Part shown: positions 1-8,630 of the stretch, one piece after another | Layout of the letters: the number at the start of each line of letters is the position of its first letter | Position numbering within the stretch: position 1 is the stretch's first letter | Source: an uncultured Woeseiaceae bacterium | GTDB lineage: Bacteria; Pseudomonadota; Gammaproteobacteria; Steroidobacterales; Woeseiaceae | Assembly: GCA_947258565.1 (NCBI GenBank) | Contig: CAMYJB010000002.1 | Coordinates: 209,868-273,867, forward strand | DNA: 64,000 nucleotides | Direction: 5' to 3' | Program-made: the position numbers and the translations under genes | Notes under the pieces: generated by a model | The model's database searches: none | Seen by the model: the letters and a program-made list of their open reading frames with translations, nothing else | Told to the model about the DNA's origin: nothing

Positions 1-656
1 CGGAGCCGGCTCCCGAACCGCCACCGGAGCCGCAGCCAACGCGCGAGGAAATCGCGCGTGAAAGGGCACAGGCTGCGCTGATGCCGTTCGCGGAAGACCT
101 TGCCGATCTTGTCGACAAGGACCTGGTGGATTCGGTCGACGACCGGCAGTTGACGGCGTCCGTGGGACAGGCGCGACGCAGCGAGCGCTCGATGATCACG
201 TCCAAGGTGGGCGCTGCGTCGGGCGGTATCAATACCGCGAGCATGAGCCGCAATACCGGCGGCACGGGAATCGCCGCCCGAACCACTACGAAAGTGGAAA
301 GTCCCGTTGCCGGCATCGAGCAGCAGTCTGCCGGTGGCGCCCGGCGCACCGGCACCAGCGGTAAGGCCTCGCGTTCGCGCGAGGAAATCGAACTCGTGTT
401 CGACAAGAACAAGGGCGCGATCTTCGCTCTTTACAATCGCGCCCTGCGCGCCGACCCGACACTCGAAGGCAAGCTGGTCCTCCGGCTCACCATTGCGCCG
501 ACCGGCGAGGTTACGTTCTGCGAGATCGTGTCCAGCGAACTCGGTGATCCGGAGCTGGAGCGCAAGCTGGTGTTGCGCGTCAAGCAGTTCCGCTTCGAGG
601 CCAGGGACGTCGAGCCGATCACGACCACCAAGCCCATCGACTTCTTCCCGGCCTGA
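1..656 (+). CDS. AgmX/PglI C-terminal-type (TonB-like) protein, 5' partial
   Basis: The frame is open from base 3 to the TGA at 654-656, and the start lies left of the window. The visible N-terminal part is Pro/Glu-rich and then charged. A low-complexity linker follows, and the last ~95 residues form a compact domain resembling the AgmX/PglI C-terminal family. That domain is TonB-C-like, with strands around KLVLRLTIAPTGEVTFCEIV and a hydrophobic end KPIDFFPA. Such proteins usually have one N-terminal membrane anchor followed by a periplasmic energy-transducer-like domain; the anchor would be outside the window. An ATG at base 81 is an internal methionine, because coding character continues upstream of it. 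A role in an ExbBD- or gliding-type complex is family knowledge, not shown here. Confidence 0.7.
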   Translation, partial: EPAPEPPPEPQPTREEIARERAQAALMPFAEDLADLVDKDLVDSVDDRQLTASVGQARRSERSMITSKVGAASGGINTASMSRNTGGTGIAARTTTKVESPVAGIEQQSAGGARRTGTSGKASRSREEIELVFDKNKGAIFALYNRALRADPTLEGKLVLRLTIAPTGEVTFCEIVSSELGDPELERKLVLRVKQFRFEARDVEPITTTKPIDFFPA

Positions 657-727
657 TCACGCGCTCTGGCCCGGCGGCGGAAGGTTCCGTATCCTCGGGG
701 GCCCCGGGAACCCGCAAGGATCACGCC

Positions 728-1822
728 GTGTTGCGAGTACTGATCATCTGCCTGGCCGCGTTGGCGGCCGTCGTGCCGGCCCGTGCCGACGTCGCTATCG
801 ACCGTCTTATCGAGGAAGCCGGGCTCCGGGAGGGTCCGGTCGCAAGCCGTGATCTCAGGGGCTGGAGACCGCCGCAGAAGCTCATCGTGCGAGACACCGG
901 GGGCCTCGTCGCTGCGCTGCGGGAGGAATTCCCCGATGTGGTTTTCGTTGCGGCCAGGTCGGTCGATATCGCCATGGCGGAGGCGGGTAATGCCGACGCG
1001 ATCATCGGCTACTGCAGCGAGGACATCGTCACTGCGGCCGACGCGCTGGTGTGGATCCAGATATTCAGCGCGGGCGCGGAGCGCTGTCTTGCAGTCCAGG
1101 ACGTCGCGAGTGGCAGGATCCTGCTGACGAATATGCAGAAGATGGCGTCGCCCGTCATCGGCGAGCACGCCGTTGCGATGATGCTGAGCCTGACCCGAGG
1201 CCTGGTGCAGCAGGCCAAGACCATGCCGGAAGGCAGCTGGAAGCGATCGGTCGGCGACGAGATCGGCATGACGTCCGTCGACGGCAAAACGGTGCTGGTT
1301 GCCGGACTCGGCGGTATCGGCAGGGCTGCGGCCAAACGGGCTGCGGCGCTTGGTATGCGCGTGATCGCTACGCGAAACAGCGGCCGCTCGGGACCGGACT
1401 ACGTGGATTACGTCGGACTATCGGACGAACTGCTGGAGCTTGCAGGGCAGGCCGATGTGGTCATCAACGCGTTGCCTCTGACACAGGAGACGCGGGGGCT
1501 GTTCGACAAGGCATTTTTTAACGCGGTCAAACCGGGCGCGTTCTTCGTCAACGTCGCTCGCGGCGCGAGTGTCGTGACGGATGACCTCGTCGATGCGCTC
1601 GCAGACGGGCGGATCGCCGGGGCAGGGCTGGATGTGACCGACCCCGAGCCACTGCCGGCGGATCACCCGCTGTGGCGCATGCCGAACGTTATTATCACGC
1701 CGCACATTGCCTGGTACGGAAACAACAGGGAGCGGCAGCTTGCGCTGGCGCGGGAGAATATCCGGCGATTCATCGCGGGGGATCCGCTGCTGAACGTCGT
1801 GGATCCAACGCGAGGTTACTGA
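728..1822 (+). CDS. Exported D-2-hydroxyacid dehydrogenase (NAD-binding)
   Basis: 364 residues from a GTG start, preceded by AAGGA about 8 bases upstream. The catalytic half is canonical for the D-2-hydroxyacid dehydrogenase family. It has a Rossmann GLGGIG at 193-198, the catalytic Arg278 in NVARGAS, Glu307 in DPEPLP and His326 in TPHIAW. The family reduces 2-keto acids to D-2-hydroxyacids with NAD(P)H in the cytoplasm. The odd part is the N-terminus: residues 1-20 form a good Sec signal peptide ending PARA, followed by the mature start DVAID. If real, this would place an NAD-dependent enzyme in the periplasm, or else the nucleotide fold has been reused. The exact substrate cannot be told. 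It follows the AgmX-like gene by 71 bases and may be co-transcribed with it. Confidence 0.82.
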   Translation: MLRVLIICLAALAAVVPARADVAIDRLIEEAGLREGPVASRDLRGWRPPQKLIVRDTGGLVAALREEFPDVVFVAARSVDIAMAEAGNADAIIGYCSEDIVTAADALVWIQIFSAGAERCLAVQDVASGRILLTNMQKMASPVIGEHAVAMMLSLTRGLVQQAKTMPEGSWKRSVGDEIGMTSVDGKTVLVAGLGGIGRAAAKRAAALGMRVIATRNSGRSGPDYVDYVGLSDELLELAGQADVVINALPLTQETRGLFDKAFFNAVKPGAFFVNVARGASVVTDDLVDALADGRIAGAGLDVTDPEPLPADHPLWRMPNVIITPHIAWYGNNRERQLALARENIRRFIAGDPLLNVVDPTRGY

Positions 1823-1834
1823 CCGCCAGGACGG

Positions 1835-2050
1835 CTAGCGGCAGAGCTTGCTGCGCCTGCGCTTGAGTTTGCGCAACCTGGCTTCGTATTTTTCGCCCTG
1901 CGAGCGGGAGTAGCCTGCGCGCATCCGCGCCTCGATTTCCCGAATCGTCTGCTTGACTTCCGCACACGCAAGCGCGCTGCAGTCGGGCTTCGCGCTGCAC
2001 GGCGCCGATAGCGCAAGCAGTGCCAGCGCAGTGATCCAGATTCTTGCCAT
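1835..2050 (-). CDS. Small secreted Cys-containing basic protein
   Basis: 71 residues. The start at 2050 is chosen because GGAGGAA lies 7 bases upstream; longer readings in the same frame have no such site. Residues 1-20 are a signal peptide ending CSA. The mature part of about 51 residues begins KPDC, is helical and strongly basic near its end (KLKRRRSKLCR), and keeps three cysteines (24, 29, 70). The arrangement of an N-terminal Cys pair, an amphipathic helix and a last Cys at the C-terminus resembles DUF1090-type periplasmic proteins (E. coli YqjC), but similarity by eye is weak. It points away from the glycosylase gene, and the 83 bases between them can hold both promoters. Function unknown. 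Confidence 0.6.
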   Translation of the reverse strand: MARIWITALALLALSAPCSAKPDCSALACAEVKQTIREIEARMRAGYSRSQGEKYEARLRKLKRRRSKLCR

Positions 2051-2133
2051 GCCGGGTTCCTCCATGCCGTTCTGTTTATACTGCGATGGGCATGGAACAG
2101 CCGTCGCAGAAACAGCGCGCTTTAACGAAAAAG

Positions 2134-2682
2134 ATGAGCAGGCAAGAGACTGGTAGCGAAGGCCTGGAGCTGTCGCAGGGTTTCCCGCCCGTAGCCCGTA
2201 AAGATGCGCGGGTTCTGGTGCTCGGCAGCCTGCCCAGCCGGGCCTCGCTGCAGGCGCGGCAATACTATGCCCATCCGCAGAACGCATTCTGGAAGATATT
2301 GCACATGATCGCCGGCAGCACGGGCAGCTATGCATCGCGATGCCGGACCCTCCGGAAGCGGGGTATCGCCGTGTGGGACGTATTGTCGGCCTCCGTACGT
2401 CCTGGCAGTCTCGACGCCGACATCGACATGGCATCCGCGGTGCCGAACGATTTCGAGCAGTTCTTCGCCGGGCACCCGGACATTCGCCTCGTGTGTTTCA
2501 ACGGCAGAAAAGCGGAACAGCTGTTCGAGCGGTATGTGCGATCTTCGTGCCGCGGCGACCGGTTCGAGTTTGCGCTGCTGCCGTCGACGAGCCCTGCGCA
2601 CGCGTCGCTGACGATTGCCGAAAAGCTCGAGATCTGGCGTGGCATAATCGAACCCGAACTCAGGAGGGAACAGGAATCATGA
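2134..2682 (+). CDS. DNA-deoxyinosine glycosylase (uracil-DNA glycosylase superfamily)
   Basis: 182 residues. The N-terminal motif GFPPVARKDARVLVLGSLPS, followed by YYAHPQNAFWKIL, is typical of the bacterial hypoxanthine-DNA (deoxyinosine) glycosylase branch of the UDG superfamily. These enzymes remove deaminated adenine from DNA in the cytoplasm. The late motif LLPSTSPAHAS supplies the conserved Ser/Pro/His segment. In-frame ATGs also exist at 2086 and 2092. I prefer 2134 because a -10-like TATACT sits at 2077-2082, which would put the transcript start near 2089. No strong Shine-Dalgarno decides the matter. The stop overlaps the next start by four bases (ATGA), so the VOC gene is translationally coupled. 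Confidence 0.8.
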   Translation: MSRQETGSEGLELSQGFPPVARKDARVLVLGSLPSRASLQARQYYAHPQNAFWKILHMIAGSTGSYASRCRTLRKRGIAVWDVLSASVRPGSLDADIDMASAVPNDFEQFFAGHPDIRLVCFNGRKAEQLFERYVRSSCRGDRFEFALLPSTSPAHASLTIAEKLEIWRGIIEPELRREQES

Positions 2683-3053
2683 TCGGATACGTCACGCTGG
2701 GAACGAATCGATACGATGAGGCAGCAAAATTCTATGATGAACTGTTTGCCGTGATCGGTGCCGGCCGGATACTCGAGAGCGACAGGTTCATTGCGTGGGG
2801 TACTGGTATGACTTCGCCTGCCTTGTCGGTCACCATGCCCCATAATGGCGAGCCGGCGACGGTCGGCAATGGCGTGATGGTTGCGCTGGCCATGAATTCA
2901 CCGGAAAAAGTCGATGCGATCCACGCCAAGGCACTTGAGCTCGGCGGTACGGACGAGGGCGCTCCCGGGCCGCGCGGCGAACAGTTTTATGCCGGATACT
3001 TCAGGGATCTCGACGGCAACAAGCTCAATGCGTTTTGCATGACCGGTGGCTGA
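2679..3053 (+). CDS. VOC (glyoxalase/bleomycin-resistance) family protein
   Basis: 124 residues, starting at the ATG that overlaps the preceding TGA, with CAGGAGGGAA about 8 bases upstream. The beta-alpha-beta-beta-beta pattern of a vicinal oxygen chelate domain is visible. MIGYVTLGTNRYDEAAKFYD opens it, and the final strand contains YFRDLDGNKLNAFC, where the metal-ligand Glu of many relatives is replaced by Asn-Ala. These proteins range from glyoxalases to dioxygenases and metal-free binders, so no reaction is assigned. It probably shares a transcript with the glycosylase upstream and converges on glnK. Confidence 0.85.
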   Translation: MIGYVTLGTNRYDEAAKFYDELFAVIGAGRILESDRFIAWGTGMTSPALSVTMPHNGEPATVGNGVMVALAMNSPEKVDAIHAKALELGGTDEGAPGPRGEQFYAGYFRDLDGNKLNAFCMTGG

Positions 3054-3079
3054 TCCGCGGGTTTCTGGCGCCAAACGGC

Positions 3080-3469
<390 letters not shown>

Positions 3470-3516
3470 CTAAGTGTACAACTGATAGCGACGGAATCGG
3501 CGCTTGCGAGGAGCCC

Positions 3517-4545
3517 ATGCCGGCGGTCATTGCACTGCTCAAGGAACCGAAAGGTTTGCTCATGAACGGTGGCGCGCTGCTATACGCTGTCGCGGGCTAC
3601 GCCGCCGGTTTTGCAGGGCTGTTTCACGGCTCGTGGATTGTGAACGGAGCGGCGACCCTGCTTCTGGCACACGCGATGACCATTGCCGCGTACCTGATTC
3701 ACGAGTGCGGACACAACCTCGTGTTTGCACGCAGCCGACACAATGCGGCTCTCGGGCGTGCGATGAGCTGGCTGTGCGGTGCAGCCTACGGCACCTACGA
3801 AGACATGCGTTACAAGCACTTTCGGCACCACGTCGACAACGACGACGTCGTCTGGTTCGAGTACGACAGGTTTTTTGCGGAGCACCCGGTGATCCTGAAG
3901 GTCGCGAGGGGTCTCGAATGGCTCTACATTCCCGCTCACGACCTCATCATGCATTTCGTGATGGTGTTTACCTCGTTCATTATCCCGCAGCGCCATAACC
4001 AGCGGCGCCGCAACGTCACGGTTATCCTGATTCGGGGCGGCATCTTCGCCGCGTTGCTGCTACTCGTGCCGAAGGTGGCGGTCCTTTATCTGGTCGCCTA
4101 CCTGATCATGATGCACGTGCTGCGATTCATGGATATGCTGCAGCACGATTACCCGTATAGCCCCACCTTATTCGACTACGTCGAGCCACCTCACAAGGGC
4201 GACGGCGACTGGGAGCAGGAGCATACCTTCAGCAACCCGGTCTCGCTGACGTATCCGAAACTCAACTGGCTGACGCTCAACTTCGGGTATCACAATGCGC
4301 ATCACGCGGATATGAGCGTGCCCTGGTACCGCCTGCCGGCACTGCACCGCGAGCTTACGGGCGATGATCCGGCGCGAGTGATCCCGTTCCGGTCCCAGCT
4401 CAAGCTGTACCATCGAAACCGGCTGTTGCGGGTCCATAACCCGCAGCCGTCTGACTACCCGAAGGGCGATGGGTACCTGCGTCTTGCACGTGCGGGCGAA
4501 GGTCCCATAGGCGGCAATGCCGCATCCTTTCTTACTTCTTTCTGA
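3517..4545 (+). CDS. Membrane fatty acid desaturase
   Basis: 342 residues. The three histidine boxes of the membrane di-iron desaturase/hydroxylase family are intact: HECGH at 62-66, HFRHH at 101-105 and HNAHH at 259-263. Hydrophobic stretches near 20-60, 145-165 and 170-200 provide the membrane pairs. Family members use O2 and an electron donor to introduce a double bond, or sometimes a hydroxyl group, into acyl chains or related lipids. Regioselectivity cannot be read. The 98-base divergent gap to glnK holds its promoter. The VOC gene follows after 12 bases, so the two are probably co-transcribed. Confidence 0.85.
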   Translation: MPAVIALLKEPKGLLMNGGALLYAVAGYAAGFAGLFHGSWIVNGAATLLLAHAMTIAAYLIHECGHNLVFARSRHNAALGRAMSWLCGAAYGTYEDMRYKHFRHHVDNDDVVWFEYDRFFAEHPVILKVARGLEWLYIPAHDLIMHFVMVFTSFIIPQRHNQRRRNVTVILIRGGIFAALLLLVPKVAVLYLVAYLIMMHVLRFMDMLQHDYPYSPTLFDYVEPPHKGDGDWEQEHTFSNPVSLTYPKLNWLTLNFGYHNAHHADMSVPWYRLPALHRELTGDDPARVIPFRSQLKLYHRNRLLRVHNPQPSDYPKGDGYLRLARAGEGPIGGNAASFLTSF

Positions 4546-4557
4546 CGCGAAAAACTT

Positions 4558-4929
4558 ATGAGTGAGCAAACAGGCAGGATCGGCTGGGTCGATATCACGG
4601 TGGACGACGCGGCGGCGCTGCGCGACTTCTATGCCGACGTCGTCGGCTTGCGCCCCGAGGCGGTCAGCATGGGTGACTACGACGATTTCAACATGACGAT
4701 ACCGGGCAGTGGCGAGCCGGTTTGCGGCGTGTGCCACGCGTTGGGTGGCAACAGGGATCTGCCTGGCGGCTGGCTGGTTTATTTCGTCGTCGATGACGTC
4801 GATGCGAGTGCGGCAGCATGTGCCGAGAAGGGCGGCAAAGTCGTCGTCACACCGCGCGGACTGGCCGCGGGGCGATTCTGTGTCATCGAGGATCCCAGCG
4901 GGGCCACCGCGGCGCTCTACCAGGCCTGA
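4558..4929 (+). CDS. VOC family protein
   Basis: 123 residues. It starts MSEQTGRIGWVDITVDDAA, has RDFYADVVGLRP as first helix and strand, and ends FCVIEDPSGATAALYQA. This is the single-domain, homodimerising VOC layout seen in many uncharacterised glyoxalase-like proteins. It is clearly diverged from the VOC protein at 2679-3053. It sits 12 bases after the desaturase and 15 bases before the LuxR-type regulator, all on the plus strand. Substrate unknown. Confidence 0.85.
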   Translation: MSEQTGRIGWVDITVDDAAALRDFYADVVGLRPEAVSMGDYDDFNMTIPGSGEPVCGVCHALGGNRDLPGGWLVYFVVDDVDASAAACAEKGGKVVVTPRGLAAGRFCVIEDPSGATAALYQA

Positions 4930-4944
4930 CGCAGGATCCGGATC

Positions 4945-5730
4945 TTGAAATCGAGGTTCGAATCGAGCGAATGGCTGGCGGCAATCGCGCGGCTTGTGCA
5001 GAGCGACGATGTCGACTCTGCCGCTGCTGCGCTGGCAGACGCGATCGATGTCGCCGTCGAACACGAAGGCACCTGCCTGCTCGCGTTTCATCGCGACGCG
5101 CCGCCCGAGGTGTTCCATCACACGCTCGAACCGGCAGGGCGCCGGCACTATGTCGATCGCTACGTGGCGGGTCCGTACCTGCTCGATCCGTTGTACCTGC
5201 TCGCCCTCAGTGATGAGAAACCCGGCGTGTGCCGTTTCCGGGACGAATCGCCGGACCGGTTCCGGTCGAGCGAATACTACCGGCAGTACTGCGAGCGCAC
5301 GCACCTCAGGGACGAGATGGATTTCCTCGTGGACGTCTCCGGGAACAGTACGCTGGTGCTCGTCGTCGGCCGGCGGACGCGGCGCTTCACGAAAGCCGAA
5401 CTGCAACGGCTGAGGCTCGTCGAGCCGCTCGTGCACGCGGCCATGCAAAGCATCTGGCGGCGCAGTTCCGCGAGTACCCGACGGCAGGACCAGGGCGATA
5501 GCCTGCACCAGCGCCTCACGCGATGCTTCGAGAATTTCGGGGAAGGACTGCTGACGGAGCGGGAACGCCAGATCACGCAGCTGCTGTTGCGGGGTCACTC
5601 TACGAAATCGGTTGCGCGGGAACTTGGCATCGCGCCCGGCACTGTGATGGTTCACAAGCGCAACCTGTTCGCCAAGCTGGGCATAACGTCGCAGTACGAA
5701 TTGTTTTCCCTCTTTATCGACGCGCTGTAG
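4945..5730 (+). CDS. LuxR-type helix-turn-helix transcriptional regulator
   Basis: 261 residues. The last ~60 residues are a GerE/LuxR DNA-binding domain: LTERERQITQLLLRGHSTKS, then the recognition helix in GIAPGTVMVHKRNLFAKLG. The first ~190 residues form a GAF/autoinducer-like sensor region without a recognisable quorum-sensing signature. No receiver domain is present, so it is not a response regulator. The frame offers only a TTG start at 4945; the ATG at 4971 is out of frame. No strong ribosome site is visible. It lies immediately upstream of the leucine catabolic genes (5820 onward) and may regulate them, which is inference from position only. Confidence 0.8.
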   Translation: MKSRFESSEWLAAIARLVQSDDVDSAAAALADAIDVAVEHEGTCLLAFHRDAPPEVFHHTLEPAGRRHYVDRYVAGPYLLDPLYLLALSDEKPGVCRFRDESPDRFRSSEYYRQYCERTHLRDEMDFLVDVSGNSTLVLVVGRRTRRFTKAELQRLRLVEPLVHAAMQSIWRRSSASTRRQDQGDSLHQRLTRCFENFGEGLLTERERQITQLLLRGHSTKSVARELGIAPGTVMVHKRNLFAKLGITSQYELFSLFIDAL

Positions 5731-5819
5731 CGGCCTACCGCGAGCATGGTATTCAGCTACCCCGCCGAATCCCGCACACTGGTGCTCCAAGTAATTGATT
5801 TAATTCAGGAGTAATCCAG

Positions 5820-6980
5820 ATGTTCGATTTTGACTTCGGCCTCGGCGAGGACATCGATCTGCTGCGCGAATCCGTTGCGGCCTTCGCGGCCGACCGGGTT
5901 GCACCGCGCGCGGCCGAGATCGACGAGACTAACGAGTTTCCCCGCGATCTTTGGCCGGAACTCGGTGAACTGGGATTGCTCGGTATCACGGTTGAAGAGG
6001 AATATGGCGGCTCGGCGCTCGGCTACCTCGCGCACGTGGTCGCAATGGAGGAAATCAGCCGCGCATCGGCATCCGTGGGCCTGTCCTACGGCGCGCACTC
6101 GAATCTCTGCGTCAACCAGCTGCGTCGCTGGGGCACCGACGAGCAGCGCCTGCGCTTCCTGCCGAAGCTGGTGTCCGGCGAGCATCTCGGTGCGCTCGCG
6201 ATGACCGAGACCGGGGCGGGCTCCGACGTTATGAGCATGCGCACCACGGCCGTCAGAGATGGCGACGAGTACGTGCTTAACGGCTCCAAGATGTGGATCA
6301 CGAACGCGCCCGAATCGGACATCATGATCGTGTATGCAGTCACGGACCCGCATGCCGGAAGTCGCGGCCTCAGCGCGTTCGTCGTCGAGCGCGGCACGCC
6401 GGGATTCTCGACGCCGCAGAAGCTCGACAAGCTCGGCATGCGGGGTTCGGACACGAGCGAGGTCCTGATGGAAGACTGCCGCGTCCCGGTGAGCAATCGG
6501 CTCGCAGAGGAGGGCAAGGGCGCCGGCATACTGATGAGCGGCCTCGATTATGAGCGCGTCGTGCTGGCTGGGGGTTCCCTGGGCATCATGCGGGCCTGCA
6601 TGGACCTCGTCATGCCCTACGTGCACGATCGCAAGCAGTTCGGCCGGCCGATCGGGGAATTCCAGCTGATGCAAGGCAAGATGGCGGACATGTACACGAC
6701 GATGAACAGTTGCCGCGCCTACGTGTATGCCGTCGCGGCGGCGTGTGATCGTGAGCAGACTACCCGTTTCGACGCCGCAGGATGTATTCTCGTCGCTGCG
6801 GAGAAGGCGACCTGGATGGCAGGGCACGCGATACAGGCGCTCGGCGGCAACGGCTATATCAATGAATATCCCGCGGGCCGCCTGTTACGCGACGCCAAGC
6901 TCTATGAGATCGGCGCCGGCACCAGCGAAATACGCCGAATGCTCATCGGTCGCGAGCTCTTTGAAGCCACCGGCGCGTAA
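5820..6980 (+). CDS. liuA: Isovaleryl-CoA dehydrogenase
   Basis: 386 residues, the normal acyl-CoA dehydrogenase length. The start has CAGGAG 7 bases upstream. Isovaleryl-CoA dehydrogenase features are strong: [15 protein letters not shown] at 88-101, the FAD/substrate segment [13 protein letters not shown], and the catalytic Glu245 in [12 protein letters not shown], the helix-G position specific to this subfamily. The C-terminus has [19 protein letters not shown]. It oxidises isovaleryl-CoA to 3-methylcrotonyl-CoA in leucine degradation and passes electrons to ETF. The carboxyltransferase for the next step follows 32 bases later, which supports the call. An AT-rich stretch at 5790-5810 just upstream is a plausible promoter or operator. 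Confidence 0.93.
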   Translation: MFDFDFGLGEDIDLLRESVAAFAADRVAPRAAEIDETNEFPRDLWPELGELGLLGITVEEEYGGSALGYLAHVVAMEEISRASASVGLSYGAHSNLCVNQLRRWGTDEQRLRFLPKLVSGEHLGALAMTETGAGSDVMSMRTTAVRDGDEYVLNGSKMWITNAPESDIMIVYAVTDPHAGSRGLSAFVVERGTPGFSTPQKLDKLGMRGSDTSEVLMEDCRVPVSNRLAEEGKGAGILMSGLDYERVVLAGGSLGIMRACMDLVMPYVHDRKQFGRPIGEFQLMQGKMADMYTTMNSCRAYVYAVAAACDREQTTRFDAAGCILVAAEKATWMAGHAIQALGGNGYINEYPAGRLLRDAKLYEIGAGTSEIRRMLIGRELFEATGA

Positions 6981-7012
6981 GCGGACACTTTTGACGGATC
7001 CCGGGACAGCAG

Positions 7013-8623
7013 ATGCCCCTGATTAAATCCAAGGTCGATCGCAATTCCGACGACTTTGCCGCCAACCTCGCGGTGAACCAAACGCTTGCCCGGGACCTGG
7101 GGGAGCTGAGTGCGCAGGTGATGCAGGGCGGCAGCGAGCGATCCAGGGAGCGGCACGTGTTGCGCGGCAAGCTCCTGCCCCGGGACCGGATTCGCACGTT
7201 CCTCGATGACGACTCGCCGTTCCTCGAAATCGGCCAGCTTGCGGCATGGCAGGTTTACGAGGACGAGGTGCCCGCGGCCGGCATCATATGCGGGATCGGC
7301 AGGGTGCACGGCATCGAATGCATGGTCATTGCCAACGATGCCACTGTAAAAGGTGGCACATATTATCCCCTGACCGTGAAGAAGCACCTGCGGGCACAGG
7401 AAGTCGCAGAGCAGAATCACCTGCCGTGTATCTATCTTGTCGATTCGGGCGGCGCGTTCCTGCCGCGGCAGGACGAGGTGTTCCCGGACCGCGATCATTT
7501 CGGCCGGATCTTTTACAATCAGGCGCGCCTGTCGGCGCGCGGGATTCCGCAGATCGCGGCCGTGCTCGGCTCGTGCACGGCTGGCGGCGCTTACGTGCCC
7601 GCTATGTGCGACGAGGCGATCATCGTGCGCAACCAGGGCACGATCTTTCTCGGCGGACCGCCGCTCGTCAAGGCGGCTACCGGCGAGGTCGTCGATGCTG
7701 AATCACTCGGCGGCGGCAGCGTGCATTCCCGGATATCGGGCGTGACCGATCATCTCGCGGACAACGACGAGCACGCGCTGTCGATCGCTCGCGAGATCGT
7801 GGCAAACCTGAACCATGAAAAACAGGTATCGCTGGCTTTGCGAGAGTCCCGGGACCCCGCGTACCCGGCTGAGGATATATACGGCATCGTGTCGCGCGAA
7901 TACCGCTTCCCGTATGACGTGCGCGAAGTGATCGCGAGAATCGTTGACGGCTCGGAGTTTCACGAATTCAAGAAGCTCTATGGTTCCACGCTGGTCTGCG
8001 GCTTTGCGCATCTCGATGGTTACCCGATCGGAATCATCGCCAATAACGGCATCCTGTTCATGGAATCGGCACAGAAGGGCGCGCACTTCATCCAGCTCTG
8101 CAACCGCCGCGGTATTCCGCTCCTGTTTCTGCAGAACATAACGGGATTCATGGTCGGCAAGCGCGTAGAGCACGCGGGTATCGCCAAGGAAGGCGCGAAG
8201 ATGGTCAACGCGGTGGCGACGGCGACCGTGCCGAAGTTCACGGTGGTTATCGGTGGCTCTTTCGGTGCCGGCAACTATGCCATGTGCGGCCGCGCTTACG
8301 GCCCGCGCATGTTGTGGATGTGGCCGAACGCGCGGATATCGGTCATGGGGGGTGAGCAGGCGGCGCTGGTCTTGTCGACCGTAAAACGTGATGGACTGGA
8401 GACTCGCGGCGAGGACTGGCCGGAAAAGGAGCAATCCGAATTCGAGAACCGCATTCGTGAGCAATACGACAAACAGGGGCACCCGTATTACTCCAGCGCC
8501 CGGCTTTGGGACGATGGCGTTATCGATCCGGTCGATACCCGGTCGGTGCTGGCATTTGCGCTGGCTGCGGCGATGAACCGGCCGCGCGATCCCGAAACGC
8601 CGTTCGGCGTGTTCCGCATGTAG
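7013..8623 (+). CDS. liuB: Methylcrotonyl-CoA carboxylase carboxyltransferase (beta) subunit
   Basis: 536 residues, matching MCC beta subunits. The two crotonase-fold halves are evident. The N-terminal half has [19 protein letters not shown] and [17 protein letters not shown]. The C-terminal half has [15 protein letters not shown] and [19 protein letters not shown] followed by [16 protein letters not shown]. It transfers carboxyl from biotin to 3-methylcrotonyl-CoA, giving 3-methylglutaconyl-CoA. It requires a biotin carboxylase/carrier alpha subunit, and none is encoded in this window; the hydratase and HMG-CoA lyase usually clustered with it are also not identifiable. Geranyl-CoA carboxylase is the main alternative, but the pairing with isovaleryl-CoA dehydrogenase favours MCC. 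Confidence 0.92.
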   Translation: MPLIKSKVDRNSDDFAANLAVNQTLARDLGELSAQVMQGGSERSRERHVLRGKLLPRDRIRTFLDDDSPFLEIGQLAAWQVYEDEVPAAGIICGIGRVHGIECMVIANDATVKGGTYYPLTVKKHLRAQEVAEQNHLPCIYLVDSGGAFLPRQDEVFPDRDHFGRIFYNQARLSARGIPQIAAVLGSCTAGGAYVPAMCDEAIIVRNQGTIFLGGPPLVKAATGEVVDAESLGGGSVHSRISGVTDHLADNDEHALSIAREIVANLNHEKQVSLALRESRDPAYPAEDIYGIVSREYRFPYDVREVIARIVDGSEFHEFKKLYGSTLVCGFAHLDGYPIGIIANNGILFMESAQKGAHFIQLCNRRGIPLLFLQNITGFMVGKRVEHAGIAKEGAKMVNAVATATVPKFTVVIGGSFGAGNYAMCGRAYGPRMLWMWPNARISVMGGEQAALVLSTVKRDGLETRGEDWPEKEQSEFENRIREQYDKQGHPYYSSARLWDDGVIDPVDTRSVLAFALAAAMNRPRDPETPFGVFRM

Positions 8624-8630
8624 CCTCGCC

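Noticed and set aside
4168-5790. A 540-codon open frame on the minus strand
   Set aside because: It runs antisense across the desaturase, VOC and LuxR genes, has Arg/Val-rich composition with no motif, and the plus-strand genes have clear families.
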